A stretch of DNA of 64,000 bases, from contig CANGIF010000002.1 in the NCBI GenBank assembly GCA_947453885.1, positions 78,230-142,229 on the forward strand, given 5' to 3'. Numbering within the stretch: position 1 is the stretch's first letter; every line of letters begins with the position of its first letter. The notes under the pieces were generated by a model. The model saw nothing but the letters and a program-made list of their open reading frames with translations. It searched no databases and was not told the origin of the DNA. Both the position numbers and the translations under genes were made by a program. This DNA is from Flavobacteriaceae bacterium. GTDB lineage: Bacteria; Bacteroidota; Bacteroidia; Flavobacteriales; Flavobacteriaceae. Positions 1 to 11,690 of this stretch are shown piece after piece.

Positions 1-2
1 AT

Positions 3-200
3 GAAATGGGTAAAAGAAAACCAGAAATTGAAATTTATACTGAATTATTAAAAAAACACGATTTATCTCCAAGAAGAACCTTGTTTATTGATGATAAAAA
101 AGAGAATACTGATGCAGCTGCATCGCTTGGAATTCAAGTGTGGAATTTAAAAGTGGGTGAAGAAGATGTTGTTGACTTATTTGAAAAAAAAATATTTTAA
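3..200 (+). CDS. HAD-superfamily hydrolase, C-terminal end (partial)
   Basis: Only the last 65 or so residues are in the window; the reading frame runs through the left edge, so the ATG at base 6 is probably internal. The stretch FIDDKKENTDAAASLG is the HAD motif IV region, where paired acidic residues bind Mg2+ next to the catalytic Asp that lies upstream of the window. HAD enzymes of this kind are mostly small-molecule phosphatases, but the substrate cannot be judged from this fragment. A YigZ-type gene follows after 5 bases on the same strand, so the two are probably cotranscribed. Confidence 0.75.
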   Translation, partial: EMGKRKPEIEIYTELLKKHDLSPRRTLFIDDKKENTDAAASLGIQVWNLKVGEEDVVDLFEKKIF

Positions 201-205
201 ACTAA

Positions 206-817
206 TTGACAAATTCCGATTGTTATACAACACTTTCAACTCCTTGTGAAGGAGTACTTTTAAAAGAAAAAAGCAGTAAATTCTTTGGTTATACCTTCCC
301 TGTTGAAACCGAAGAAGAAGTGAAACAAATAATTATTGAATTGCGTAAAAAACATGAAAATGCGGTTCATTTTTGTTATGCCTATCAATTAGGAACTACA
401 ATAAAAAAGCACAGAGTAAATGATGATGGCGAGCCAAGTAATAGTGCAGGAATGCCAATCTATGGTCAAATTCTATCATATAATTTAACCAATGTTTTAG
501 TTGTTGTTGTTCGTTATTTTGGCGGGACAAAATTAGGAGTTAGCGGATTAATAACTGCTTACAAAACTACTGCGAAAATGGCTATTGAAATTTCAGAAAT
601 CATTGAAAAAACAATTGATGTTCGTTTGCAAATCAACTTTGATTATAAAAACATCAACAAAGTTATGCGCATTATTAAAGAAAAAAAACTCACTATTTTA
701 GATCAAAAAATGGAGTTTGATTGTCAAATTGTAATATCAACTCGCAAAAACAATTCTTATGATATTTATGACCTCTTTTCTTCAATATACGATGTTACTA
801 TTAAAAATATATCTTGA
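206..817 (+). CDS. YigZ/IMPACT family protein
   Basis: The 203-residue protein has the IMPACT (UPF0029) N-terminal domain with DDGEPSNSAGMPI at about residues 73-85 and the signature RYFGGTKLG at 103-111, followed by a short DUF1949-like C-terminal domain. Length fits the YigZ family (about 200 residues). The molecular role of bacterial YigZ is not firmly known; the eukaryotic relative IMPACT regulates GCN2. The start is a TTG: an in-frame TAA lies directly before it (203-205) and no ATG occurs before the conserved N-terminal block, so the TTG decides the start. It follows the HAD gene with a 5-base gap. Confidence 0.88.
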   Translation: MTNSDCYTTLSTPCEGVLLKEKSSKFFGYTFPVETEEEVKQIIIELRKKHENAVHFCYAYQLGTTIKKHRVNDDGEPSNSAGMPIYGQILSYNLTNVLVVVVRYFGGTKLGVSGLITAYKTTAKMAIEISEIIEKTIDVRLQINFDYKNINKVMRIIKEKKLTILDQKMEFDCQIVISTRKNNSYDIYDLFSSIYDVTIKNIS

Positions 818-938
818 TTTTGAATTAATTCATTTTTTAAGTTTATTCAAAATCTAGTTAGTAACTGATTTATTAAGTGATTTTTTTCATATACTTATCT
901 TTCTTAAATTGAACATTCCAAAAAATAATTGTACTAAA

Positions 939-1616
939 CTAAAGTTCTATACTTTGACCAATTTCAAGTAACATAAGGTCTTTACCCGCTGAAAAGAATT
1001 TTTTAATAGCTTGTTCGTGGTTAATTTCAATAAAGCCAAATGTATCAAAATGATAACCTAAAATTTTATCGCATTCAAGAAAATCTGCTGCAATTATAGC
1101 ATCGTCAACATCCATGGTAAAGTTGTTACCTATAGGTAAAATGACTAAGTCCAATTTGGTTCGTATAGAAATTAGCTTCATATCCATAGAAAGAGCGGTA
1201 TCTCCTGCAATGTAAATGTTTTTATGTTCACCTTCAATCACAAATCCTCCAGGATTTCCTCCATAACTTCCATCAGCAAAAGAACTGCTGTGAATTGCAT
1301 TTACAAATTTAAGTCTTCCAAATTCAAAATCCCAACTTCCACCGTGGTTCATAGGATGAAATTCAATACCTTTCTTACCAAAATAACTTGCTATTTCATA
1401 ATTGGATATCACGATAGCACCTGTTCTTTTGGCAATTGCTTCTACATCTAAAATATGGTCATGATGAGCATGAGTAATCAATATATAATCAGCTTTAATT
1501 GTTGTACTATCAATGTGGGCTGCTTTTGGATTTCCCGTAATAAAAGGATCAACTACAATATTTATGTTTTTTATTTCAATCCCTAATGCAGCATGACCGT
1601 AAAATGTAATCTTCAT
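939..1616 (-). CDS. UPF0173-type metal-dependent hydrolase (MBL fold)
   Basis: The 225-residue cytoplasmic protein carries the metallo-beta-lactamase signature HAHHDH at about residues 49-54 and a C-terminal half with GDTALSMDM and GYHFDTF, as in the UPF0173 group (RNase Z/UlaG-like fold, about 225 residues). It should bind two metal ions, but the physiological substrate of this family is unknown. It lies 19 bases downstream of menA on the same strand, so it is probably cotranscribed with it. A link to menaquinone synthesis is an inference from position only. Confidence 0.85.
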   Translation of the reverse strand: MKITFYGHAALGIEIKNINIVVDPFITGNPKAAHIDSTTIKADYILITHAHHDHILDVEAIAKRTGAIVISNYEIASYFGKKGIEFHPMNHGGSWDFEFGRLKFVNAIHSSSFADGSYGGNPGGFVIEGEHKNIYIAGDTALSMDMKLISIRTKLDLVILPIGNNFTMDVDDAIIAADFLECDKILGYHFDTFGFIEINHEQAIKKFFSAGKDLMLLEIGQSIEL

Positions 1617-1635
1617 AGTTTCAATTTGTTTTAAA

Positions 1636-2586
1636 TTAGGAATTATTTACAATTAAATCTGATAAGAAAAAAATCAGACATAAGGCTAACAAAACTGAAA
1701 GTAAAAAAGTGCTTAAAGCAAGTTTCTTCAATTCTGGATCTAAATTTCTTGGTTCCTTATTTTTATATACGGTAATTAAATGTTTAACCATTGGAAAAAA
1801 AGCAACAACAAAAATATATTGATCAAAATTAAAATTACTTAATAATGCAAAAAGTACTATTAGTATCATTGCAGAAAGTATAAGAAAATAATGATATAAT
1901 TTGGCTTTAGCTCCTCCCATTTTTACAACAATAGTATTTTTACCGCTTTTTCTATCAGACACCTCGTCTCGCATATTGTTTAAATTCAAAACCCCAACAC
2001 TTAAAAGTCCAATCGCTATGGAAGGTAGTAATAGTAAGAAATCCAATTGTTTGGCAAACATAAAGTACGACCCAAAAGTACTAACAAGTCCAAAAAAAAC
2101 AAAAACAAAAATATCGCCATACCCTTTATAACCGTATGCTTCTTTGCCCACCGTATAACGAATTGCAGAAGCAATAGCAACAAGTCCTAACGCTAAGAAA
2201 AAAATAGAATAGTAAAAATATCTGAAATGAAAAGCATTATAAATTAAAGCTATAGCTGCAAAAAATGTTAGAAACGATGTAATAACAATTGCTCTTTTCA
2301 TCTCTTTAGGAGAAATTACTCCGCTTTGAATGGCTCTTTTAGGACCTATCCTTTCGTTATTGTCTGTACCTTTCATACCATCGCCATAATCATTAGCAAA
2401 ATTAGACAAAACTTGAAGCCCAACAGTTGTTAAAAGTAATAATCCAAAGATGCTCCAACTGAACACTTGTGTAGGGGTAAGGATTTCGTCAGTTGGTTTT
2501 GACAATGCGTAAATACTTCCAACAATTATACCAGATACCGATAAAGGTAAAGTTCGAACTCGGGCTGCTTCAATCCAATGTTTCAT
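1636..2586 (-). CDS. menA: 1,4-dihydroxy-2-naphthoate polyprenyltransferase MenA
   Basis: This 316-residue integral membrane UbiA-family prenyltransferase joins a polyprenyl diphosphate to 1,4-dihydroxy-2-naphthoate and gives demethylmenaquinone. The first Asp-rich motif NDYGDGMKGTD sits at about residues 65-75 and the second, NNMRDEVSDRKSGK, near residue 205; both bind Mg2+-diphosphate. About eight hydrophobic segments are visible, and the length matches MenA (about 300). GTDNNERIGPKRAIQSG is typical of MenA rather than UbiA. Menaquinone is the respiratory quinone of Bacteroidota. The gene leads a likely two-gene unit with the MBL-fold hydrolase. Confidence 0.93.
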   Translation of the reverse strand: MKHWIEAARVRTLPLSVSGIIVGSIYALSKPTDEILTPTQVFSWSIFGLLLLTTVGLQVLSNFANDYGDGMKGTDNNERIGPKRAIQSGVISPKEMKRAIVITSFLTFFAAIALIYNAFHFRYFYYSIFFLALGLVAIASAIRYTVGKEAYGYKGYGDIFVFVFFGLVSTFGSYFMFAKQLDFLLLLPSIAIGLLSVGVLNLNNMRDEVSDRKSGKNTIVVKMGGAKAKLYHYFLILSAMILIVLFALLSNFNFDQYIFVVAFFPMVKHLITVYKNKEPRNLDPELKKLALSTFLLSVLLALCLIFFLSDLIVNNS

Positions 2587-2684
2587 GATATTTATTTTAA
2601 TTAACGAGTAAAGATACTTAATTTTAAAATTAGAAAATGACGAAATATATTCTTAACTATTTTAATAGTTGCGTTTATTACTAG

Positions 2685-4178
2685 CTAATCAAACCAGTTG
2701 TTAACCATTTGACGCTCTATAAATGTTGCCTTATTATGAACAAATTCATTCGTGTTTTTATCATAAGAATACTCTTTTGCCCAATCTAAATGATTTTCAG
2801 CAAGTGCTTTTATTTTAGAACAAACAAAAGCAATTTCGTCGTTAGTTGTTGTTGGATGAATTGACATTCTTATCCAACCTGGTTTCTGAATCAAATCACC
2901 TGAATCAATTTTACAAACTAACTCATGTGATGTTTCTTTTGAAACATTCAGCAAATAATGTCCGTAAGTTCCTGCACAACTACATCCACCTCTTGTTTGA
3001 ATTCCAAATTTATCGTTCAATAATTTAACTCCTAAATTAAAATGTAATTCTTCAATATAAAATGATATTACTCCCAAACGTTCTTTGTGTTGAGAAGCTA
3101 ATATTTTAAGATTATGAATAGAACTTAATTCAGTAAATACATAAGATACTAATTCGTGCTCTCTTTCTAAAATATTATCTATACCCATTTTTTCTTTTAA
3201 TTGAATGGCCAAAGCTGTTTTAATAACTTGAAGAAAACCAGGTGTCCCACCATCTTCTCTATCTTCAATGTTGTCAATGTATTTATGTTCACCCCATGGA
3301 TTTGTCCAAGAAACTGTTCCTCCTCCTGGACAGTCAGGAATACCATTATGGTAGAGTTTTTTATTAAAAACTAAAACACCTGAAGTACCTGGTCCTCCTA
3401 AAAACTTATGAGGAGAAAAGAAAATAGCATCCAAATAACTCTCTGAATCTTTCGGATGCATATCAATAAACACATAAGGTCCAGAACACGCAAAATCAAC
3501 AAAACATACACCATTGTTTTGATGCATTAATTTAGCTACATCATGGTAAGGCGTGCTAATACCAGTTACGTTCGAGCATGAGGTAATTGACGCTATTTTA
3601 AAATTTCTATTTTTGTACTTATCAAGTAATAATTTCAAATTCTCAAGACTAAAAAGGCCTTCTTTACAACTCGGAATAACTTCTACATCAGCTATTGTTT
3701 CAAGCCAAGAAGTTTGATTAGAATGATGCTCCATATGAGAAATAAAAACAATAGGTCGATTTTCAATTGGTATAGAAGTAAACTCTTTTAAATTTTCAGG
3801 TAGTTTTAATCCTAAAATTCGTTGAAATTTATTTACCACGCCTGTCATTCCAGTTCCATCAGTAATCAAAACATCATTATCATTAGCGTTAACATGCTTC
3901 TTTATAATGTTTCTAGCTTTATGATACGCTAAAGTCATTGTGGTTCCAGAAACAGTTGTTTCGGTATGTGTATTGGCAACAAATGGTCCAAAACTATTCA
4001 TTAATTTTTCTTCAATAGGTCGGTATAACCTCCCACTTGCAGTCCAATCTGTATAAATAATTTTTTTTAGTCCAAAAGGAGATTCAAACATTTGATCAAT
4101 TCCAATAATGTTATCTCTAAAGGAATTAAAATAGCGTTCTAATGAAGTAGATAGTGTTTGTTTATCTTTGGAATTCAT
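2685..4178 (-). CDS. Class V aminotransferase (cysteine desulfurase-like)
   Basis: A 497-residue PLP enzyme of fold type I. The PLP lysine is K258 in SPHKFLGGPGTSG, and CSNVTGISTP and FVDFACSGP match the cofactor-binding part of the class V family. The C-terminal RGGCSCAG (396-403) places cysteines where SufS/CsdA-like enzymes have their loop, although the usual single catalytic Cys context is different. It is about 90 residues longer than SufS (about 405), so it belongs to a longer subgroup. It could be a cysteine desulfurase, a selenocysteine lyase-like enzyme or another PLP lyase; the substrate is not clear. It seems to be a single-gene unit. Confidence 0.8.
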   Translation of the reverse strand: MNSKDKQTLSTSLERYFNSFRDNIIGIDQMFESPFGLKKIIYTDWTASGRLYRPIEEKLMNSFGPFVANTHTETTVSGTTMTLAYHKARNIIKKHVNANDNDVLITDGTGMTGVVNKFQRILGLKLPENLKEFTSIPIENRPIVFISHMEHHSNQTSWLETIADVEVIPSCKEGLFSLENLKLLLDKYKNRNFKIASITSCSNVTGISTPYHDVAKLMHQNNGVCFVDFACSGPYVFIDMHPKDSESYLDAIFFSPHKFLGGPGTSGVLVFNKKLYHNGIPDCPGGGTVSWTNPWGEHKYIDNIEDREDGGTPGFLQVIKTALAIQLKEKMGIDNILEREHELVSYVFTELSSIHNLKILASQHKERLGVISFYIEELHFNLGVKLLNDKFGIQTRGGCSCAGTYGHYLLNVSKETSHELVCKIDSGDLIQKPGWIRMSIHPTTTNDEIAFVCSKIKALAENHLDWAKEYSYDKNTNEFVHNKATFIERQMVNNWFD

Positions 4179-4195
4179 GTAAAATTAATTTGCAT

Positions 4196-4203
4196 CAAAT
4201 ATA
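4196..4203 (-). promoter_or_regulatory. Bacteroidota -7 element for the class V aminotransferase
   Basis: On the minus strand the sequence reads TATATTTG, a perfect TAnnTTTG, 18 bases before the ATG. No TTG is seen at the usual -33 distance. Assigned from the known flavobacterial promoter consensus. Confidence 0.5.
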
Positions 4204-4328
4204 CATTAATTTAAATATTTATCATTTTGAGCATGTGAATTGTTTTATAAATTAAATTTAACTTTTCTAATTCTTGAATTATAAATTTAAAATTGAGATC
4301 ATATGAAATAAATCGATTAAATACATAA

Positions 4329-4358
4329 AAAAAACCCGAATTTCTTCGGGTTTTTTTA
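4329..4358 (-). terminator. Intrinsic terminator of secDF
   Basis: An 8-bp stem AACCCGAA/TTCGGGTT with a 4-base loop is flanked by A and T runs, so it is U-tailed on both strands. It lies 18 bases past the secDF stop and could also stop transcription arriving from the other side. Confidence 0.85.
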
Positions 4359-4376
4359 TATTATACTAAAAGAGAA

Positions 4377-7300
4377 TTAATCGTTATGCTGATGCTCAAC
4401 AGCTTCTTTATCACTAGCTGAAATGGTATCTACTAACACTGGTGTTGCAATAAATAATGACGAATAGGTTCCAACAACAATACCTATTAACATTGCAAAA
4501 ATGAATCCTCTAATTGATTCACCTCCAAATATGAACATTATTAATAATACTAATATCATTGTTAATGAAGTATTAATTGTTCTAGACATTGTAGTATTAA
4601 TAGATTGGTTTACTATTTCGGCAAATGTACCTTTTGCTTTACCACCTAAAAATTCTCTAACTCTATCAAAAACAATAACAGTATCATTCATTGAATATCC
4701 AATTACTGTTAAAATAGCGGCAATAAAATGCTGGTCAATTTCCATCCCGAATGGCATAACTTTCCATAATAAAGAATAAATTCCTAATACGAATATAACA
4801 TCATGAGCAACTGCAGCAATCGCACCTAAACTATATTGCCATTTTCTAAAACTTATCATTAAATATAAAAACACAATTGCCATTGCCCCTAAAACAGCCC
4901 AGTAGGCATTTGTTTTAATGTCGTCTGCAACAGAAGGCCCTACTTTTGAAGCTTGTAAAATTCCAACTTTTTTTCCATCATATGCATTAACAAATTGTTC
5001 GTAGGTTAAGCTTGAACTGTAGTATTTTTTCAAACTTTCAAATAACATTTTATTAATTTCTTGATCAACTTCAACACCGTGCTCTTTTACTTTGTATTTA
5101 GTAGTGATTTTTAATTGATTTGCGTTACCAAATGTTTTAGCTTCAGCACTTTCAAATACTTTAACCAAATCAGCTTTTACTGTTTCAGCAACAACAGGTT
5201 TTTCAAAACGTACTTGAAAAGTTCTCCCTCCAACAAAATCAACACCTTGATTTAAACCATTTGTTGATAGTGAAATGATACTAACTATTACAACTGTTCC
5301 AGAGAAAATATACGTCCATTTTTTTATTCCTAAGAAATCAAAATGAAAATTAGTGAACCAGTTTTTAGAGAAATTTGTTACAAAAGATAACTTATTACCT
5401 CTACTTACACTCCAATCCAAAAGAATTCTTGAAATGAAAATTGAAGTAAACAAAGAAGTAAAAATACCAATTAATAAAGTAGTTGCAAATCCTTTAATTG
5501 GACCTGTTCCAAAAATTAAAAGTACTAATCCAGTTAAAACGTGAGTTACATTTGCGTCAATTATAGAACGCATTGCTCCTTTCCAACCAAATGATGTATT
5601 AATAGCATCTTCTAACGTTTTACCATGGCGAAGTTCTTCTTTTGCTCTTTCATATATAATTATATTTGCATCAACTGCTGTACCCATTGTTAAAACAATA
5701 CCTGCAATTCCTGGTAGAGTCAATACTGCTCCTAAACTTGCTAATATTCCAAATAAAAACAATAAGTTTACTGCTAGTGCAATATTTGCATACCATCCTG
5801 ATTTCCCATAATAAATCATCATCCAAAGTGATACCAATAATAATCCAACAATAGAAGATGTTGTTCCGTTGTCAATAGCCTCTTGGCCTAAGGATGGCCC
5901 TACCACTTCAGATTGTACAATTTCAGCAGCAGCTGGTAATTTTCCCGCTCTTAATACATTAGCTAAATCTTTTGTTTCAGTTAGTGTAAAATTACCTGAA
6001 ATTTCAGAATTACCTCCAGCTATTGGCCCAGTTGAAACACCAGGAGCAGAATAAACAATATTATCTAATACAATAGCAATATTACTTTGTTGAGTATATG
6101 CTCTACCTGTCAATTCTTCCCAAATTTTTGCTCCTTTGGCATTCATTTGCATTGAAACTGCGGGTTTTCCTGATTGATCAAATGTGTCTTTTGCATCTGT
6201 TACAACACCACCACTCATTGGTGGTTGATTGTCTCTATTGCCTTTCATTACATACAATTCAACAGCTAATGTCTTAACTGAACCTTTTACCATTGTTGGG
6301 TTAACAACTTGTTGCTTTAAAACATCAACTTCGTCAGGTTTTCCCCATAAAAATTTAGCATAATGCAATTCAGCTGGTAGTAACGCTTTAATATCATCTC
6401 TTTTTAGGTATGAATTTACAACTGCAGTATCTTTGGGATTAAAATAAGCAACTATTGGACCATTTCCAATTGCAATTATTTTGTCAATTAATGGACTTTT
6501 ACCTTTTTTGGTAGAAGTTGAATCTTTTGAATCGTTACCCAACAAAGCTTCAACTCCTTTTTTTGTTGATTTTGTTGTATCAGTAGTGGCAGTCACTACA
6601 ACATTATTTTTCTCTGTTTTTTTAAGAGCCTCATCGGCAGACATTATAAAATTACCTAAATCAGATGCTTTATAAGTTTCCCAAAACTCTAATTGCGCAG
6701 TACTTTGTAACAATTTTTTTACACGATCAACATCTTTAGCACCAGGAAGTTCAACTAAAATTCTTCCAGACTCACCCAATCTTTGAATATTAGGTTGTGT
6801 AACACCAAATTTATCTATACGCTTTCTTAATACTTCAAAAGCACTAATAATTGATTCATCAACTTTTTTCTTAATAACTTTTTTTGCTTCAGCATCAGTC
6901 ATTTTAAAAGTTATTTCATCACCTAGATTTTTATTCGCAAAAATATCAGGAGAAGCTAATTTAGTTTTACCAGATGCAGCTTTTTCAAATTCAATAAAAA
7001 AAGCATCTAAATAATCTTGATTACCTTCTCTATGTAATGTAGCATCAGCTAAAGCTTTATTAAAAATTGGATCTTTAGAATTATTAGCTAACCCCTTTAA
7101 AATATCTTTTACAGATATTTCTAAAATCACATTGATTCCACCCTCTAAGTCAAGTCCTTTGTTAATTTGTTTTTCTTTTACATCGTTAAAAGTAAACATA
7201 TTTAAGAATACTTTTTGTTTACCTATTGAATCCAAATACATAAACTCTTTTTTGGAGTCTCCTTTGGCAAATTGTTTGGCATCCTTTTGAATTTTATTGG

Positions 7301-7382
7301 AAACAAAAGTGAAAGATAATTGGTAAATGCTTACCAATGCAAATAGAATTGCGAAAAATTTAATTAGTCCTTTATTCTGCAT
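4377..7382 (-). CDS. secDF: Fused protein translocase subunit SecDF
   Basis: A 1001-residue membrane protein in which SecD and SecF are one chain, the usual arrangement in Bacteroidota. It uses the proton gradient to help SecYEG move proteins across the inner membrane. The SecD half has an N-terminal transmembrane helix, a large periplasmic part (LRKRIDKFGVTQPNIQR, GESGRILVELPG) and six helices with GTAVDANIIIYERAKEE. The SecF half repeats this with GGRTFQVRFEKPV and GYSMNDTVIVFDRVRE; the Asp and Arg residues in these motifs support proton coupling. A Lys/Ser/Thr-rich insert (about residues 260-295) in the first periplasmic domain looks lineage-specific. A full promoter lies upstream and a strong terminator downstream, so it is probably monocistronic. 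Confidence 0.96.
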   Translation of the reverse strand: MQNKGLIKFFAILFALVSIYQLSFTFVSNKIQKDAKQFAKGDSKKEFMYLDSIGKQKVFLNMFTFNDVKEKQINKGLDLEGGINVILEISVKDILKGLANNSKDPIFNKALADATLHREGNQDYLDAFFIEFEKAASGKTKLASPDIFANKNLGDEITFKMTDAEAKKVIKKKVDESIISAFEVLRKRIDKFGVTQPNIQRLGESGRILVELPGAKDVDRVKKLLQSTAQLEFWETYKASDLGNFIMSADEALKKTEKNNVVVTATTDTTKSTKKGVEALLGNDSKDSTSTKKGKSPLIDKIIAIGNGPIVAYFNPKDTAVVNSYLKRDDIKALLPAELHYAKFLWGKPDEVDVLKQQVVNPTMVKGSVKTLAVELYVMKGNRDNQPPMSGGVVTDAKDTFDQSGKPAVSMQMNAKGAKIWEELTGRAYTQQSNIAIVLDNIVYSAPGVSTGPIAGGNSEISGNFTLTETKDLANVLRAGKLPAAAEIVQSEVVGPSLGQEAIDNGTTSSIVGLLLVSLWMMIYYGKSGWYANIALAVNLLFLFGILASLGAVLTLPGIAGIVLTMGTAVDANIIIYERAKEELRHGKTLEDAINTSFGWKGAMRSIIDANVTHVLTGLVLLIFGTGPIKGFATTLLIGIFTSLFTSIFISRILLDWSVSRGNKLSFVTNFSKNWFTNFHFDFLGIKKWTYIFSGTVVIVSIISLSTNGLNQGVDFVGGRTFQVRFEKPVVAETVKADLVKVFESAEAKTFGNANQLKITTKYKVKEHGVEVDQEINKMLFESLKKYYSSSLTYEQFVNAYDGKKVGILQASKVGPSVADDIKTNAYWAVLGAMAIVFLYLMISFRKWQYSLGAIAAVAHDVIFVLGIYSLLWKVMPFGMEIDQHFIAAILTVIGYSMNDTVIVFDRVREFLGGKAKGTFAEIVNQSINTTMSRTINTSLTMILVLLIMFIFGGESIRGFIFAMLIGIVVGTYSSLFIATPVLVDTISASDKEAVEHQHND

Positions 7383-7503
7383 TACTTATAAATTAATTAA
7401 TTTAGTTTGAAAAATAGATGTTTAAAAATAATATTATAAACATAATTTATTTTTTTAACAAAAATTCAATTATGTTATCTCTTTACTATTTTTTTGAAAC
7501 GTG

Positions 7504-7534
7504 CAAATATATAATTAACCAATAGATTAACCAA
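7504..7534 (-). promoter_or_regulatory. Promoter for secDF (TTG-N20-TATATTTG)
   Basis: Read on the minus strand there is a TTG, 20 bases, then TATATTTG, matching the Bacteroidota sigma-A consensus (-33 TTG, -7 TAnnTTTG). It implies a leader of roughly 115 bases before secDF. Confidence 0.6.
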
Positions 7535-7560
7535 TTTATTTACAAATTAATGTTAAATAA

Positions 7561-7586
7561 AAAGACTGCCTACAAGCAGTCTTTTT
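7561..7586 (-). terminator. Intrinsic terminator of mdh
   Basis: A perfect 9-bp stem AAAGACTGC/GCAGTCTTT with a 6-base loop, with U tails on both strands, just after the mdh stop. Confidence 0.88.
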
Positions 7587-7602
7587 ATTATATTTAAATA
7601 TA

Positions 7603-8538
7603 CTATACTAAAACTGTACTTAAAGCATCATTCATATTTCTAACCGCATCAGCGCTTTTAGAAAATAACGCTTTCTCGTTATCATTTAGATCAATAGTTA
7701 CAATTTCTTCAATTCCGTTTTTACCAATTATACATGGAACGCCAATACATATATCACTTTGTCCATATTCTCCTTCAAGCATAACGGAACAAGCTATCAT
7801 TTTTCTTTGGTCGTTCAAAATACTATCAACAAGGTATGCAACTGAAGCTCCGGGCGCGTACCAAGCTGAAGTTCCTAACAAAGCTGTTAAAGTAGCGCCG
7901 CCGACCATTGTATCTGCTGCAACTTTATCCAAACGTTCTTGACTCAAAAATTGAGAAACAGGTATTCCATTGTATGCTGCTAGCCTTGTTAATGGAATCA
8001 TTGTAGTATCACCATGACCACCTATTACCATTGCAGAAACATCGTTTGCTGGTTTATCTAAAGCTTGTGACAAATAAGTTTTAAATCGAGAGCTATCTAG
8101 TGCTCCACCCATTCCTATAATTCTGTTTTTTGGTAAACCAGTAGCTTTTAATGCTAAGTATGTCATTGTATCCATTGGATTTGAAACAATAACTATAATA
8201 GCATTTGGCGAATGTGATAGCACATTTTCAACAACTGTTTTTACAATTCCTGCATTAATCCCAATAAGCTCTTCTCTTGTCATTCCTGGCTTTCTTGGAA
8301 TACCTGAAGTTATTACAACAACATTACTATTTGCTGTTCTAGAATAATCATTTGTGACACCTACTACTTTGGTGTTAAATCCTGTATTAGTAGCACATTG
8401 CATAATATCAAGCGCTTTACCCTCTGCAAAGCCTTCTTTAATATCTAATAATACTACTTCACTAGCAATTCCTCTATATGAAATTGCATCTGCACATGTG
8501 GCGCCTACATTTCCAGCACCTACGATTGTAACTTTCAT
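7603..8538 (-). CDS. mdh: Malate dehydrogenase
   Basis: The 311-residue NAD-dependent enzyme interconverts malate and oxaloacetate in the TCA cycle. It belongs to the LDH-like MDH group: dinucleotide motif GAGNVG (7-12), NAD-binding D32, substrate-loop RKPGMTREEL (82-91), substrate Arg in DSSRF (R151) and catalytic H175 in GGHGDTTM. Arg at the loop position, not Gln, supports malate over lactate. Length is typical. It is 25 bases downstream of an outer-membrane protein gene and gyrB on the same strand, so it may also receive readthrough from them; a terminator follows. Confidence 0.95.
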   Translation of the reverse strand: MKVTIVGAGNVGATCADAISYRGIASEVVLLDIKEGFAEGKALDIMQCATNTGFNTKVVGVTNDYSRTANSNVVVITSGIPRKPGMTREELIGINAGIVKTVVENVLSHSPNAIIVIVSNPMDTMTYLALKATGLPKNRIIGMGGALDSSRFKTYLSQALDKPANDVSAMVIGGHGDTTMIPLTRLAAYNGIPVSQFLSQERLDKVAADTMVGGATLTALLGTSAWYAPGASVAYLVDSILNDQRKMIACSVMLEGEYGQSDICIGVPCIIGKNGIEEIVTIDLNDNEKALFSKSADAVRNMNDALSTVLV

Positions 8539-8563
8539 TTTATTGTGTGTTTAATATTTGTAT

Positions 8564-11537
<2,974 letters not shown>

Positions 11538-11559
11538 CTATATTTTTTTGTATAACACG

Positions 11560-11567
11560 CAAATATA
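11560..11567 (-). promoter_or_regulatory. -7 element for gyrB
   Basis: Minus strand TATATTTG, a perfect TAnnTTTG, 34 bases before the gyrB ATG. No well-spaced TTG is evident. Confidence 0.5.
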
Positions 11568-11646
11568 TAAAATCGTACCTAATTTTTATTAGGTAATAGC
11601 AATTAAGAAGTTTAAGTTATCAACAATTGTTGATTTTTATAATAAA

Positions 11647-11675
11647 AAAAGCGTTCAAGTATGTTAAACGCCTTT
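11647..11675 (-). terminator. Intrinsic terminator of asnB
   Basis: Minus-strand stem AAAGGCGTT/AACGCTTTT, nine pairs with one G-U, an 11-base loop and a U-rich tail, 15 bases past the asnB stop. Confidence 0.75.
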
Positions 11676-11690
11676 AATTAAAAAATTTTA

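Noticed and set aside
1901-2131. Plus-strand ORF inside menA
   Set aside because: Antisense shadow with no domain; the minus-strand frame has both Asp-rich prenyltransferase motifs.
4501-6675. Plus-strand ORFs of 60-92 residues inside secDF
   Set aside because: Antisense shadows of the strongly biased secDF coding sequence.
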